The translations under genes and the position numbers were made by a program. Of a DNA stretch of 46,195 nt, positions 24,457-32,745 are shown one piece after another. The notes beneath the pieces were generated by a model. The model worked only from the letters and a program-made list of their open reading frames with translations. It was not told the DNA's origin and made no database searches. Location of the stretch: assembly GCA_902624095.1 (NCBI GenBank), contig CACNWB010000014.1:1-46195 (forward strand), given 5' to 3'. The DNA comes from an uncultured PS1 clade bacterium. GTDB taxonomy: Bacteria > Pseudomonadota > Alphaproteobacteria > RS24. The number at the start of each line of letters is the position of its first letter. Positions within the stretch are counted from its first letter, which is position 1.

Positions 24457-25469
24457 CTTTTTCGAACCTTGATTACGATAGCCAAGAAAATGGGCGCACC
24501 AATTGCGCTTGTAACTAGTCCCACCGGGATCTCTGCGGGAAGTAATGCCACACGTGCCACCGTGTCCGCAAAAAGAGCTAGAACGGCACCTAATAATGAA
24601 GATCCAGATAATACATAAAGGTGCTGGGAGCCACCCAACAAACGGACCATGTGCGGAACAATTAGCCCGATAAAACCGATTATGCCAGCGAAAGCCACGC
24701 CTGCACCGATTATTAATGCAGTCAGGACGACCACCAAAAGGTTTATCTTTCGGTTATCTACTCCAATGCGGGACGCTTCGGCTGGACCGAGCTGAAGAAT
24801 ATCCAGTTGACGCGAGAAGCCGATTATAACGCCCCCTGATATACAAGCTAAAAAGAAAACCCACCAAATTGCCTCTGAAGACGCCGCCCCAAAACTTCCC
24901 ATCATCCAGAATGTTAAACCCCGAAGTTGGCTATCATCACTAACAAAAGTTAAAAACCCGATCCCCACGGTAGCGAGGGAATTAATGGCAATCCCCAGTA
25001 ATAGTAGATATGTGAGATCGGCTGCACCTGACCCTTGCGATAGGCTTAAAAGGAGCAATATGACAACTAACGCACCAGTCATGGCAAATACTGGAAGAAA
25101 ATAAATTCCAAGCAGGCCCGCTAGTGATGAGCTTGAAAAAAGTACAATTCCCACGACTGCTCCCAAGGCCGCCCCCGCGGAGACACCAATCAAACCCGGA
25201 TCCGCCAAAGGATTTCTAAAAAGACCCTGGAGCGCCGCGCCAGAAAAACCTAGTGAGGCGCCAACAATAATTGCAAGCAATATTCTTGGCATCCTAATTT
25301 CAAAAAATATTCTCTGCTGCAGTTCTGTTAAGTTGCCGGAGAGGACCTCGCTGAGAGTTAATTTAAAACCGCCAAAAGATAAGCTGGCAAAAATTGTAAT
25401 TGTGCAAATGGCCGCGAGCGAAAGTAGGATAATGAGTTGAGTGCCGCTTAAAGCTCTATGACCTAACAT
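24453..25469 (-). CDS. hmuU: FecCD-type heme/iron permease (HmuU-like)
   Basis: 338 residues, about nine to ten transmembrane helices. FecCD marks: FFEIRMPRILLAIIVGASLGFSG, LFRNPLADPGLIGVSAGAALG, GVAFAGIIGFIGLIVPHMVRLLGG and LLPAEIPVGLVTSAIGAPIFLAI. The GLIVPHM loop contacts the ATPase. It lies 7 nt downstream of the binding protein and overlaps the ATPase by 4 nt, a normal importer operon. Confidence 0.92.
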   Translation of the reverse strand: MLGHRALSGTQLIILLSLAAICTITIFASLSFGGFKLTLSEVLSGNLTELQQRIFFEIRMPRILLAIIVGASLGFSGAALQGLFRNPLADPGLIGVSAGAALGAVVGIVLFSSSSLAGLLGIYFLPVFAMTGALVVILLLLSLSQGSGAADLTYLLLLGIAINSLATVGIGFLTFVSDDSQLRGLTFWMMGSFGAASSEAIWWVFFLACISGGVIIGFSRQLDILQLGPAEASRIGVDNRKINLLVVVLTALIIGAGVAFAGIIGFIGLIVPHMVRLLGGSQHLYVLSGSSLLGAVLALFADTVARVALLPAEIPVGLVTSAIGAPIFLAIVIKVRKR

Positions 25470-25476
25470 GCCTAAT

Positions 25477-26355
25477 TTAGTCTCCCTTTGCTATTTCTAG
25501 TGACCTAGTAGCGGCATTCGCGGCCTCTATAGTACGCGGTCCAAATCCCAGCATCGCCATCCCATCATCTACATGAACTATGGTATTCCGATGGTCATGG
25601 TGAGCAAAAACACCTAGCTCAGACAGAAAATGTTCATGATTTTCAAAGTTTCGAAAAGCTCGCCTCGTTAAGACAATGATATCTGGGTCCATGGAAACAA
25701 GCGTCTCCTTGCCTACCGAAGTCCATCCCGAGGCTTCTCTAAATGCATTTTCAAATCCAGCCATCTGAAGAAATTTTGACCCAGATGTGTTCTTGGCAGC
25801 GACAATAGGTTCAGTTCCACGCATCATTAATACAAACACTGCTGACGATTTATTTTCGGCGTTTTTCGAAGTTGAAGCCTTTAAAGCGTCGGACTGCCTT
25901 TCTATTTCATTCACTAAAAATTCCGTTTCAACGGGAACAACGTTCAGAATCTGGGCCACACAATTAATTTTCGCCGTGATCCCTGATAAACTATATTCGG
26001 TATCAATAATTCTAAGATCTAGATCAATATCTCTTAACTGTTTTACAACATGTTTTGGCCCGATATCGGCCTCCGCAAGTATCAAGGTAGGTTCTAAAGA
26101 AAGGATGCCCTCAACAGATAAATTACGAATGTACCCAATACTCGGCAGCGCTTTTGCTTCCCTGGGGAAATTGGATGTAACATCCGCCCCCGCAAGTAGA
26201 TTAGACTTCTTCAAGAGGAATATTGTTTCTGTTATTGACCCCCCCGCAACAACTGTCCGGGAGGAATTTTTGGCTTTGCTGCAATCCGCTTCGACGGGCC
26301 CTACGAGTCCTATTAACACTAATATTATTGCAAATAGCTTACCCAATGAGATCAT
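25477..26355 (-). CDS. hmuT: Heme/hemin periplasmic binding protein (HmuT-like)
   Basis: 292 residues with signal peptide MISLGKLFAIILVLIGLVGP cleaved near VEA. The mature part opens RTVVAGGSITETIFLLKKSN; ADVTSNFPREAKALPSIGYIRNLSVEGILSLEPTLILAE is close to the HmuT pattern that distinguishes heme binders from siderophore binders. First gene of hmuTUV. No TonB-dependent receptor or heme-degrading gene is in the window, so the outer-membrane step must be elsewhere. The divergent spacer to the NiSOD operon has a Fur-like palindrome. Confidence 0.87.
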   Translation of the reverse strand: MISLGKLFAIILVLIGLVGPVEADCSKAKNSSRTVVAGGSITETIFLLKKSNLLAGADVTSNFPREAKALPSIGYIRNLSVEGILSLEPTLILAEADIGPKHVVKQLRDIDLDLRIIDTEYSLSGITAKINCVAQILNVVPVETEFLVNEIERQSDALKASTSKNAENKSSAVFVLMMRGTEPIVAAKNTSGSKFLQMAGFENAFREASGWTSVGKETLVSMDPDIIVLTRRAFRNFENHEHFLSELGVFAHHDHRNTIVHVDDGMAMLGFGPRTIEAANAATRSLEIAKGD

Positions 26356-26536
26356 TTTTGCCCATTTCTAGGTCAGTTGTAGTAAATCGATAATCGAGAA
26401 AAATAAATATTGCACCAAGCCAAAGTCAACGAAATCACTAGGTGCCAGAAAAGCATCCCAAAAAATACAAAACGGCCTTCTAAAAGTTAACCCATCTATC
26501 TGATCTGCAATAATTTCGCCTGGTAATCTGACACTA

Positions 26537-26569
26537 TTGACAAAATAATGCGAATAATTATTACTTGCA
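26537..26569 (+). promoter_or_regulatory. Candidate promoter with Fur-family operator before the NiSOD operon
   Basis: A consensus -35 TTGACA at 26537-26542 is followed by a 21-bp imperfect palindrome at 26549-26569, with arms TGCGAATAAT and ATTACTTGCA around a central T. Its TGC...GCA ends and A/T core resemble alphaproteobacterial Fur boxes. It overlaps the expected -10 and lies 30 nt before the first ATG. A weaker relative (GCAATAATTTCGC, about 26507-26519) lies nearby. Confidence 0.5.
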
Positions 26570-26598
26570 ACAGTTAGAACCTTTTACGGCTTATTACA

Positions 26599-26997
26599 AT
26601 GAAATTCTTTTTGTTATCATTAGGTTCGATATTTATTGTCGGCAGTAGCGCGTTAGCTCATCAAATAAGTGCAATCAGTCAGGATAATGTGGTTGAGGTT
26701 CTTGCAAGCCATTTTCATTCGTACTTTTTACTTGGTGGATTAACGTTCGCTCTTTGCCGACTGACCACCCTCACGGCGTTTGTGTTATTTAACCTTATAT
26801 TAGTCATTTTTCTGTCGAAACACGGGCAAGAAATTGTGGGCTCTGGCGAAGCGATACCAATCATTATTTGGTTGAGCGGCACTATCGTTACGACTTGGGT
26901 TGGGTTTAAAGTTTCGAAAAGTATTCATGGTCTATTTTTTGAAGCATTCATGTCTAAAAGGCCAGGAGAGGAAAAAGATTATGCAAAAGAAAAATAG
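26599..26997 (+). CDS. Small multi-helix membrane protein in the NiSOD operon
   Basis: 132 residues. An N-terminal signal-like helix (MKFFLLSLGSIFIVGSSALA, cleavage near AHQ), then two to three helices (HSYFLLGGLTFALCRLTTLT, AFVLFNLILVIFLS, IPIIIWLSGTIVTTWVGFKV). Several His (AHQ, HFHS) precede the membrane part. Its end overlaps sodN by 17 nt, so it belongs to that operon. Marine NiSOD operons often carry a putative nickel transporter (sodT); this could be a short analogue, which is inference. Family not recognised. Confidence 0.68.
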   Translation: MKFFLLSLGSIFIVGSSALAHQISAISQDNVVEVLASHFHSYFLLGGLTFALCRLTTLTAFVLFNLILVIFLSKHGQEIVGSGEAIPIIIWLSGTIVTTWVGFKVSKSIHGLFFEAFMSKRPGEEKDYAKEK

Positions 26998-27493
26998 AGA
27001 CAGGACTAAATCATTTTTGAAAATGTCAATTGTTGACGCCCACGCCCATTGCGATATCCCTTGCAAAATTTACGATCCGTCAACCGCTCAAATTGCAGCC
27101 TTAACGGTTATTCGTATGATTGACATAATTGAAGAGGCGATTGCCGATGAGGGCAGTAGTGAAGTAAAAACCATTAATACAATAAACCGCGCTATTGCGA
27201 AAAAAGAACAAGAAGCGGAGAGAGTTAAGCACGAAACCCGCATAATTTGGGGCGATTATTTCAAAGGAGCTCTGATTGACGATGCGCCTGATATCCATAC
27301 CTTGGCACACAACATAATGCTTACAGCCAGTGCAGCCAAACAGGCAGTTGACAGGCCGACCGCCGAGAAGCTTTTGCAACAAGTTAACCAATTTGCAGAG
27401 TTATTCTGGAAATCTAAGGGAATTAATGTAAAAACCGCCACATGCCCATACCCACCTAGCGAACCAACCGTTTACCCTGTTATAGAAAATTGA
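26981..27493 (+). CDS. sodN: Nickel-containing superoxide dismutase
   Basis: Dismutates superoxide with a nickel centre. The nickel hook HCDIPCKIYDP is at residues 23-33 of the 170-residue precursor: the N-terminal amine and His of mature residue 1, Cys2 and Cys6 bind Ni, and Tyr9 is conserved. A leader MQKKNRDRTKSFLKMSIVDA-HA must be cut after Ala22 to expose His1. The following four-helix bundle has the family pattern (RMIDIIEEAIADE, KHETRIIWGDYFK, KLLQQVNQFAELFWKSKG). ATG 26981 follows a GGAGAGG; an internal ATG at 27023 would give a shorter leader. sodX follows 4 nt later. Replacing an iron SOD by NiSOD is a known iron-saving trait in marine bacteria. Confidence 0.95.
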   Translation: MQKKNRDRTKSFLKMSIVDAHAHCDIPCKIYDPSTAQIAALTVIRMIDIIEEAIADEGSSEVKTINTINRAIAKKEQEAERVKHETRIIWGDYFKGALIDDAPDIHTLAHNIMLTASAAKQAVDRPTAEKLLQQVNQFAELFWKSKGINVKTATCPYPPSEPTVYPVIEN

Positions 27494-27497
27494 ACTT

Positions 27498-27809
27498 TTG
27501 ACATTTCGTGTTCTTAGGGTGAACGGTCAGAGTATGGCACCAGCCTTACAGACGCGTGACTTAGTAATATATAAGATTTTTGATGGAAATATTGAAAATC
27601 TGAAGGTTGGCAATTTTGTACTCGCTGATTTACCCAACTACGGCCTAATCGTAAAAAAAATAATTAAGATATCTCCTTCGCATATAGAACTTTCAGGACT
27701 CAGTCCGAGTTCTCTTGCTCCCCAACATATTGGACAAATACCTCATTCCTCCATAATAGGTAAATTGGTCGTAAAATTTTTTCCATTGCCTTTTGTCCGG
27801 CTAGCCTAG
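27498..27809 (+). CDS. sodX: NiSOD maturation protease (SodX, S26 signal-peptidase-like)
   Basis: 103 residues from a TTG start. The S26 box VNGQSMAPALQTRDLVI has the nucleophile Ser12 in S-M-x-P; Lys53/54 in GLIVKKIIKI supplies the general base, and LSGLSPSS is the later family box. It lacks the transmembrane anchor of ordinary signal peptidases, as NiSOD-processing proteases do. Directly after sodN with a 4-nt gap, it should remove the sodN leader so that His1 can bind nickel. Role is established for this gene pair elsewhere. Confidence 0.9.
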   Translation: MTFRVLRVNGQSMAPALQTRDLVIYKIFDGNIENLKVGNFVLADLPNYGLIVKKIIKISPSHIELSGLSPSSLAPQHIGQIPHSSIIGKLVVKFFPLPFVRLA

Positions 27810-27942
27810 TGTTGTGCATTGAGATTTGGTTTGCCTTTTGTCAGTTGTATGCCAATTACTACGAATAACCAATAACACGTGTCACAACTTATTCTGTGTA
27901 TGTAGCGATAACGGTGGTTTGTGCGCTTGGTAGTATAAAAAT

Positions 27943-27975
27943 ACAGGTTCGAAACCTTCCGAGCTTACCAACCAT
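27943..27975 (+). repeat. Putative attR: imperfect copy of the tRNA-Lys 3' end
   Basis: 27 of 33 nt match 15749-15781. T-loop GGTTCGAAA, CCTTCCG and ACCAAC are kept. The preceding 27920-27942 only faintly resembles a tRNA body (CGCTTGGTAG). Marks the right end of the A+T-rich segment. The acceptor-strand CGAGC would pair with the GCTCG of the 5' fragment at 11366, not with the intact tRNA's C5. Confidence 0.6.
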
Positions 27976-28166
27976 ACCAAACGAATGATTTTCACTTTAT
28001 GAGGGTATCCCATTTGCTTGCCTAAAAGAGCTTGTTTTTTTCAACATTCGGAGCAACGATTAGACGAAGCAATTCTCTACGTATTCAGAATTATAGAGGA
28101 CTAACCCCATGCATGGCCCGAAAAAATACCGCGCGAAAGCGATGGGATTGTTTATGGGAGAACATT

Positions 28167-30077
28167 ATGCGCTATAATGACCAATATCAAAGCTGGCGCA
28201 ATGACCCGCAAAAGTTCTGGGCCGACCAAGTCCAAAATCTACAATGGCAGACAACACCTGAGAAGATTTTCGAGCACAATGAGAGCGGTGATCGCTGGTA
28301 TGTCGACGGGGTAATGAACTCATGCTTTAATTGCGTCGATCGGCATGTTGAGGCTGGCCATGGCGCGCGCATCGCATTTATTCATGACAGCCCGATAACT
28401 GGCACAAAAAGCCAAATCAGCTATGCTGAGTTACTCGACCGTGTTCAATGCGTTGCCTCCATGATGCAAGATAAGGGCATTAAAAAAGGCGACCGTGTTA
28501 TTATTTACATGCCGATGATTGTCGAAACGGCGATTGCGGCCTTGGCCTGTGCGCGCCTCGGGGCCGTTCATTCAATTGTATTTGGCGGTTTTGCTGCGGC
28601 TGAATTAGCCACACGGCTTGACGATGCCAAGCCGAAACTGGTGCTGGCTGCGTCTTGCGGTTTGGAACCGGGGCGCATTATCGAATATAAACCGCTGCTT
28701 GATGGGGCTATTGAATTGGCATCACATAAACCGGAGGCTTGCCTAATATGGCAACGCAATGAAGCCCCAGCTCCGCTATATGATCGCCGCGATTTTGAAT
28801 GGCAGGCATTGGAAGACCAGGCACGAGCATCTGAAAAGCGCGCCAACTGCGTGCCAGTATTAGCAACTGACCCGCTTTATATTCTCTACACATCTGGCAC
28901 AACGGGCATTCCGAAAGGCGTTGTGCGCGATAATGGCGGGCATTTAGTGGCGCTTAGCTGGGCGATGGAGAATATCTTTAATATTGCGCCGGGCGAGGTG
29001 TTTTGGTCAGCCTCAGATTTTGGCTGGGTGGTCGGACACAGTTTCATTCTGTATGGGCCCTTGGCCATTGGCGCTACAAGCGTCATTTATGAGGGAAAGC
29101 CGATTGGCACACCCGATGCCGGAGCGTTTTGGCGCGTCGTTTCTGAGCATAGCGTCAAGGCACTTTTCACGGCGCCGACTGCTTTTCGGGCAATTAAAAA
29201 AGAGGATCCGCAAGGTAAGCTGGTCGGCGATTATGATATGCGCGCCTTTCAAACGCTGTATCTGGCTGGTGAGCGGGTTGACCCTGACACGATAAATTGG
29301 GCCGAATCAGCACTTGGCGTTCCGGTGATTGACAATTGGTGGCAAACCGAGACCGGTTGGCCGATATGTGCCAATCCGGTTGGCATCGAATTGCTACCGA
29401 TTAAAAAGGGCTCACCCAGTGTTGCAATGCCGGGCTATGAACTAGCTGTGCTTGATGAGGGAGGCAAGCCGGTCGCCGCCAATGAAACAGGCGCCATTGT
29501 CGTCAAAACGCCGCTGCCGCCCGGCTGTCTCCCTGGCTTATGGCAAAACCAAGACGGTTTTGAAGCCGCCTATCTGGAAGATTACCCCGGCTATTATAAA
29601 ACTGGTGATGCCGGCTTTATCGATAAAGATGGCTATCTCTATGTCATGTCGCGCACAGACGACATTATTAATGTCGCCGGTCATCGTCTGTCGACCGGCG
29701 GCATGGAAGAAGTACTAGCCGGCCATGATGATATTGCTGAATGCGCTGTGCTTGGCGTCAATGATGCGCTGAAAGGTGAACTGCCTTTGGGGCTATTAGT
29801 TTTCAATGATGGGGTCAATCGCCCAAATACGGAAATCGTGGCCGAATGCATTCAAAAAGTTCGCGATGAAATCGGACCAGTCGCCGCGTTTAAACTGGCT
29901 GTGCGCGTGGAAAGGTTGCCGAAAACGCGCTCAGGCAAAATCTTGCGAGGCACGATACGTAAGATCGCCAATGGTGAAGATTGGAAAATGCCGGCAACAA
30001 TCGATGACCCAGCCATATTGGATGAGATTACCGAGGCGCTCAAAATCATCGGCTACCCGACCGAAAAGACTGCTTGA
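28167..30077 (+). CDS. prpE: Propionyl-CoA synthetase (acetyl-CoA synthetase family)
   Basis: Activates propionate (or acetate/acrylate) to its CoA ester via an acyl-AMP. 636 residues from ATG 28167, backed by GGGAG 6 nt upstream. AMP-binding motif YTSGTTGIPKGVVRDNGGH, the PrpE-type stretch FWSASDFGWVVGHSFILYGP, NWWQTETGWPI, YYKTGDAGFIDKDGYLYVMSRTDD and the acetylatable Lys in PKTRSGKILRGTIRKI. First gene after the island; G+C rises again. With the acyl-CoA genes further on it suggests short-chain acid use. Confidence 0.93.
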   Translation: MRYNDQYQSWRNDPQKFWADQVQNLQWQTTPEKIFEHNESGDRWYVDGVMNSCFNCVDRHVEAGHGARIAFIHDSPITGTKSQISYAELLDRVQCVASMMQDKGIKKGDRVIIYMPMIVETAIAALACARLGAVHSIVFGGFAAAELATRLDDAKPKLVLAASCGLEPGRIIEYKPLLDGAIELASHKPEACLIWQRNEAPAPLYDRRDFEWQALEDQARASEKRANCVPVLATDPLYILYTSGTTGIPKGVVRDNGGHLVALSWAMENIFNIAPGEVFWSASDFGWVVGHSFILYGPLAIGATSVIYEGKPIGTPDAGAFWRVVSEHSVKALFTAPTAFRAIKKEDPQGKLVGDYDMRAFQTLYLAGERVDPDTINWAESALGVPVIDNWWQTETGWPICANPVGIELLPIKKGSPSVAMPGYELAVLDEGGKPVAANETGAIVVKTPLPPGCLPGLWQNQDGFEAAYLEDYPGYYKTGDAGFIDKDGYLYVMSRTDDIINVAGHRLSTGGMEEVLAGHDDIAECAVLGVNDALKGELPLGLLVFNDGVNRPNTEIVAECIQKVRDEIGPVAAFKLAVRVERLPKTRSGKILRGTIRKIANGEDWKMPATIDDPAILDEITEALKIIGYPTEKTA

Positions 30078-30091
30078 TAAAATACGCAAAT

Positions 30092-30167
30092 GGTTCGGCA
30101 ACCAACGCTGCCTACCAACCGCTCTTCGGTAGCAATCGAGACAGACGCATTTGTTGTTAGCCGAACC
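30092..30167. repeat. Nested inverted repeat between prpE and the dehalogenase gene
   Basis: Outer arms GGTTCGGCAAC (30092-30102) and GTTAGCCGAACC (30156-30167) pair with one bulge; inner CTACC (30112-30116) and GGTAG (30128-30132) form a second hairpin. No T-tract follows. Could be a structured RNA end, REP-like element or operator. Confidence 0.5.
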
Positions 30168-30246
30168 GATAAATCATATTCAAAATAGATGGAAACCCAA
30201 TGGCTTGACATTTAAAGGAAAGCAACTGTTTAGAGGGATAAAGGTA

Positions 30247-31284
30247 ATGAAAGTCTTCGTTTTTGCACTTATTTTAATGATTGTTCCGCTTCAGACTATG
30301 TCTTTAGAAGTTCGGCCGGGAATTATGCGGACGCCGGATTCGATGTTTGAGAACCTTAAAGACTTTGACTTCGAACCAAACTACATGAACATCCAAGGCC
30401 TAAGGATCCATTATTTGGACGAAGGTCCCGAAGACGGTCAACCCATTTTACTCCTTCATGGCCAGCCGACCTGGGGGTATTTGTTTCGACACATGATAAC
30501 GCCGCTCGCTGATGCCGGATATCGAGTGATTGTGCCCGATATGGCGGGCTTCGGAAGGTCGGACAAACCGACAAAAAAAGAAGCCTACAGCTACCCCAAG
30601 CACATCGAAATAATGAGCGAACTCGTTCAGCGGCTCGAATTGAGTGCTACTGTTTTTTTCGGTCAGGATTGGGGTGGTCTTGTCGGTTTACGGGTCGTGG
30701 CTGAAATGCCCGACCGGTTTTCCCATATCGTCGTTTCCAATACGGGGCTCATTTCTGCCGAGGGCATACGAGCCCGCATTGGCTATTCACTTCTCAAGCT
30801 GGCTGTCTGGTGGGAGGGTGAAATGACATTTGAGGAAATGATTGAAAGAGCCAATTTTCGATCATGGATTGCTTATGCCTATTACGATAAGAATTTGGCT
30901 GTCGGTAAATTAATGCGCGCGATGGGTCGTATTGATGATGAACAAATCATAAAGGGATATGAAGCTCCGTTTCCGTCTTCGGCGTACAAGGCAGGAGCAC
31001 AAATATTCCCGTATCTTATTCCTTCGCAATTGGCCGAAAATGCCGAAGTTTGGAGAAACATTTACGAGAATTGGGAGAAGCCGTTTTTAGTCGCTTTTAC
31101 AGACGAAGACCCTGTTTCCAGTGGCACCGACATGGCAGATCAATTTGAAAAGCGAGTTCCGGGAGCAACACGAGTAGTCATCGAAGGGGTGGGTCATTTT
31201 GTGCAAGAAGAAGTCGGCCCTCAATTAGCGATGTTGATAGACGATTTTGTGTCTGGACGAAGTGTTAGCGGGTTTGGGAAATAG
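30247..31284 (+). CDS. Exported haloalkane dehalogenase-like hydrolase (HLD-I type)
   Basis: 345 residues. Start at ATG 30247 gives signal peptide MKVFVFALILMIVPLQTMSL. Then RTPDSMFENLKDFDFEPNY and GLRIHYLDEGPEDG, the HLD-I opening; HGQPTWGYLFRHMI; VPDMAGFGRSDKP; and GQDWGGLVGLRV with nucleophile Asp141 and halide Trp142. DEDPVSSG and VEGVGHFVQEEVG give acid and His. Gln replaces the Glu/Asn usual after HG. It would hydrolyse haloalkanes in the periplasm. Not in an operon; convergent with purT. Confidence 0.88.
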   Translation: MKVFVFALILMIVPLQTMSLEVRPGIMRTPDSMFENLKDFDFEPNYMNIQGLRIHYLDEGPEDGQPILLLHGQPTWGYLFRHMITPLADAGYRVIVPDMAGFGRSDKPTKKEAYSYPKHIEIMSELVQRLELSATVFFGQDWGGLVGLRVVAEMPDRFSHIVVSNTGLISAEGIRARIGYSLLKLAVWWEGEMTFEEMIERANFRSWIAYAYYDKNLAVGKLMRAMGRIDDEQIIKGYEAPFPSSAYKAGAQIFPYLIPSQLAENAEVWRNIYENWEKPFLVAFTDEDPVSSGTDMADQFEKRVPGATRVVIEGVGHFVQEEVGPQLAMLIDDFVSGRSVSGFGK

Positions 31285-31342
31285 GGTAACTCCGCCGTTC
31301 GCCTGTAACGGGGGTAAAGTTTACGCATGGCTTAGATAAAAT

Positions 31343-31359
31343 GGACCCTAGGCGGGTCC
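31343..31359. terminator. GC hairpin between convergent genes (weak terminator candidate)
   Basis: GGACCC-TAGGC-GGGTCC is a perfect 6-bp stem, followed by GAACCCACCAATTTT with a short T-run. It lies between the dehalogenase and purT, which converge. The same stretch looks a little like a tRNA T-arm plus CCA, so it could be an old tRNA end. Confidence 0.4.
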
Positions 31360-31425
31360 GAACCCACCAATTTTGGCAAAAATCTTCAGTTGTAGAGCGA
31401 AATATACTGATTCCATTATTTTGCC

Positions 31426-32571
31426 TTAATAGGTGATGCTGATTTTCTCGTGCGCCTCTTTTGCACTTGAGATATCCGGAGCGAATATAATGCCGAGGCG
31501 TCGATTGGGGTAAGCGTCCGGTTTTCCAAACAACATGGTTTCAACGCCCACCTCTGCTTCGGCTTCCGAAATGCCATTCACGGTGTATGTATCGCTATAC
31601 GAGTCTGCATTAATGGTGTGGCAGGCACCGGGCCTCAAAGTAACGATATCGGTAATCGGCAGATGCAGAATGGCGCGGGCATGCAAATCAAATTCTGAAA
31701 GATTTTGGGTATAAAGCGTCAAGAGGCCGGTATCGTGCGGGCGTGGGCTCAGTTCGGAGAAAATCACCTCTCCATTGCGAATAAAGAACTCCACACCGTA
31801 CAGGCCGTAGCCGCCTAAATCATCGGTGATGAGCTTCGCCATGTTTTGTGCCTTTTTCTCAAGCGCTCCCATGTCGAAATGGCCCTGTTCGCTAATCTTG
31901 AAATCGCCGTCAAATTGCTGGTGCTGAACCACAGGGCAATAGACTGTGTCAGCGTTTTTCTGGCGGATGGTCAAAAGCGTGATCTCATAATCAAAATCGA
32001 TAAACTCCTCGACAATGACTTTGGGGCGGTCCCCGCGCATATTCTCAACGGCATGGTGCCATGCCTGTTGCGCCGCTCTCGCATCTCCCGGCTCAACAAT
32101 TGACTGTCCCTTGCCGGAGGAACTCATTACCGGTTTGACGACGACCTTGCAGCCCATGTCCTCGCAAAGCGCCAACATTTTCTCAAGGTTTTCGGCATAA
32201 TCATAAGTCGCGGTTGGCAAACCAATCTCGGCCGCGCGGTCGCGAATGCGGTCGCGGTTCATCGTCAGATCAACGGCCCGTGCCGACGGCACAATGGTTC
32301 GATTGGCGGCTTCATCGGCTTCCATATCAAGCAATACGGCGGTGTTAATCGCCTCGATTTCCGGCACCACCAAATCCGGATCGACCGATTTAATGTGGCC
32401 TCGCAATTGCGCGTCGTTAAGCATATTAAAAATCAATGCCTTATCAGCCACCTGCATGGCTGGCGCGTTTTCGTAACGATCGCAAGCGATGACCGTGCAG
32501 CCCAGGCGTTTTAAACTGATTGCAAGTTCGCGACCAAGTTCCCCCGATCCAAGCAGCATGACCTTTTTCAT
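31426..32571 (-). CDS. purT: Formate-dependent phosphoribosylglycinamide formyltransferase
   Basis: Third step of purine synthesis using formate and ATP. 381 residues from ATG 32571 (MKKVMLLGSGELGRELAISL) with a G-rich SD just upstream; an upstream in-frame start would add an unrelated 27-residue tail. ATP-grasp marks: VVKPVMSSSGKGQSIV, VIVEEFIDFDYEITLLTIR, YGLYGVEFFIRNGEVIFSELSPRPHDTGLLTL, and C-terminal FGKPDAYPNRRLGIIFA. Monocistronic on the minus strand, divergent from the desaturase gene across 174 nt. Confidence 0.94.
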   Translation of the reverse strand: MKKVMLLGSGELGRELAISLKRLGCTVIACDRYENAPAMQVADKALIFNMLNDAQLRGHIKSVDPDLVVPEIEAINTAVLLDMEADEAANRTIVPSARAVDLTMNRDRIRDRAAEIGLPTATYDYAENLEKMLALCEDMGCKVVVKPVMSSSGKGQSIVEPGDARAAQQAWHHAVENMRGDRPKVIVEEFIDFDYEITLLTIRQKNADTVYCPVVQHQQFDGDFKISEQGHFDMGALEKKAQNMAKLITDDLGGYGLYGVEFFIRNGEVIFSELSPRPHDTGLLTLYTQNLSEFDLHARAILHLPITDIVTLRPGACHTINADSYSDTYTVNGISEAEAEVGVETMLFGKPDAYPNRRLGIIFAPDISSAKEAHEKISITY

Positions 32572-32745
32572 ATTATCCCCCCCTTGTGCGGACCGATTTT
32601 TTCCACCACCTAGATTTTTAATAGCATGCCACGCCACGATAATATCGATCAATTATTTTGAGGTTGTAATCTTGTTAGCCGGCAATCAATTTTTCCGTGA
32701 CTAGCGCAGAAGAGTTCGATAACCTTCTGATAACAGGAGACTGTT

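Larger units (their letters stand above)
15777..27975. mobile_element. tRNA-Lys-associated genomic island (degenerate ends, no integrase seen)
   Basis: About 12.2 kb lie between the intact tRNA-Lys and an imperfect copy of its 3' end. The interior is visibly richer in A+T than the flanks, with many small and unfamiliar genes, nuclease-like genes, and iron/nickel functions. This is the standard layout of a tRNA-integrated island. I found no tyrosine recombinase, transposase or phage structural gene, so it is either old and immobilised or was mobilised in trans. The boundaries are inferred from the repeat. Confidence 0.6.

Noticed and set aside
30092-30167. Integron attC site
   Set aside because: The outer arms resemble attC in shape, but the right core reads GTTAGCC rather than GTTRRRY and there is no integrase or cassette array.
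31343-31376. A complete tRNA at the dehalogenase/purT junction
   Set aside because: Only a T-arm-like stem and a CCA-like end are present; no D-arm or anticodon arm precedes them.
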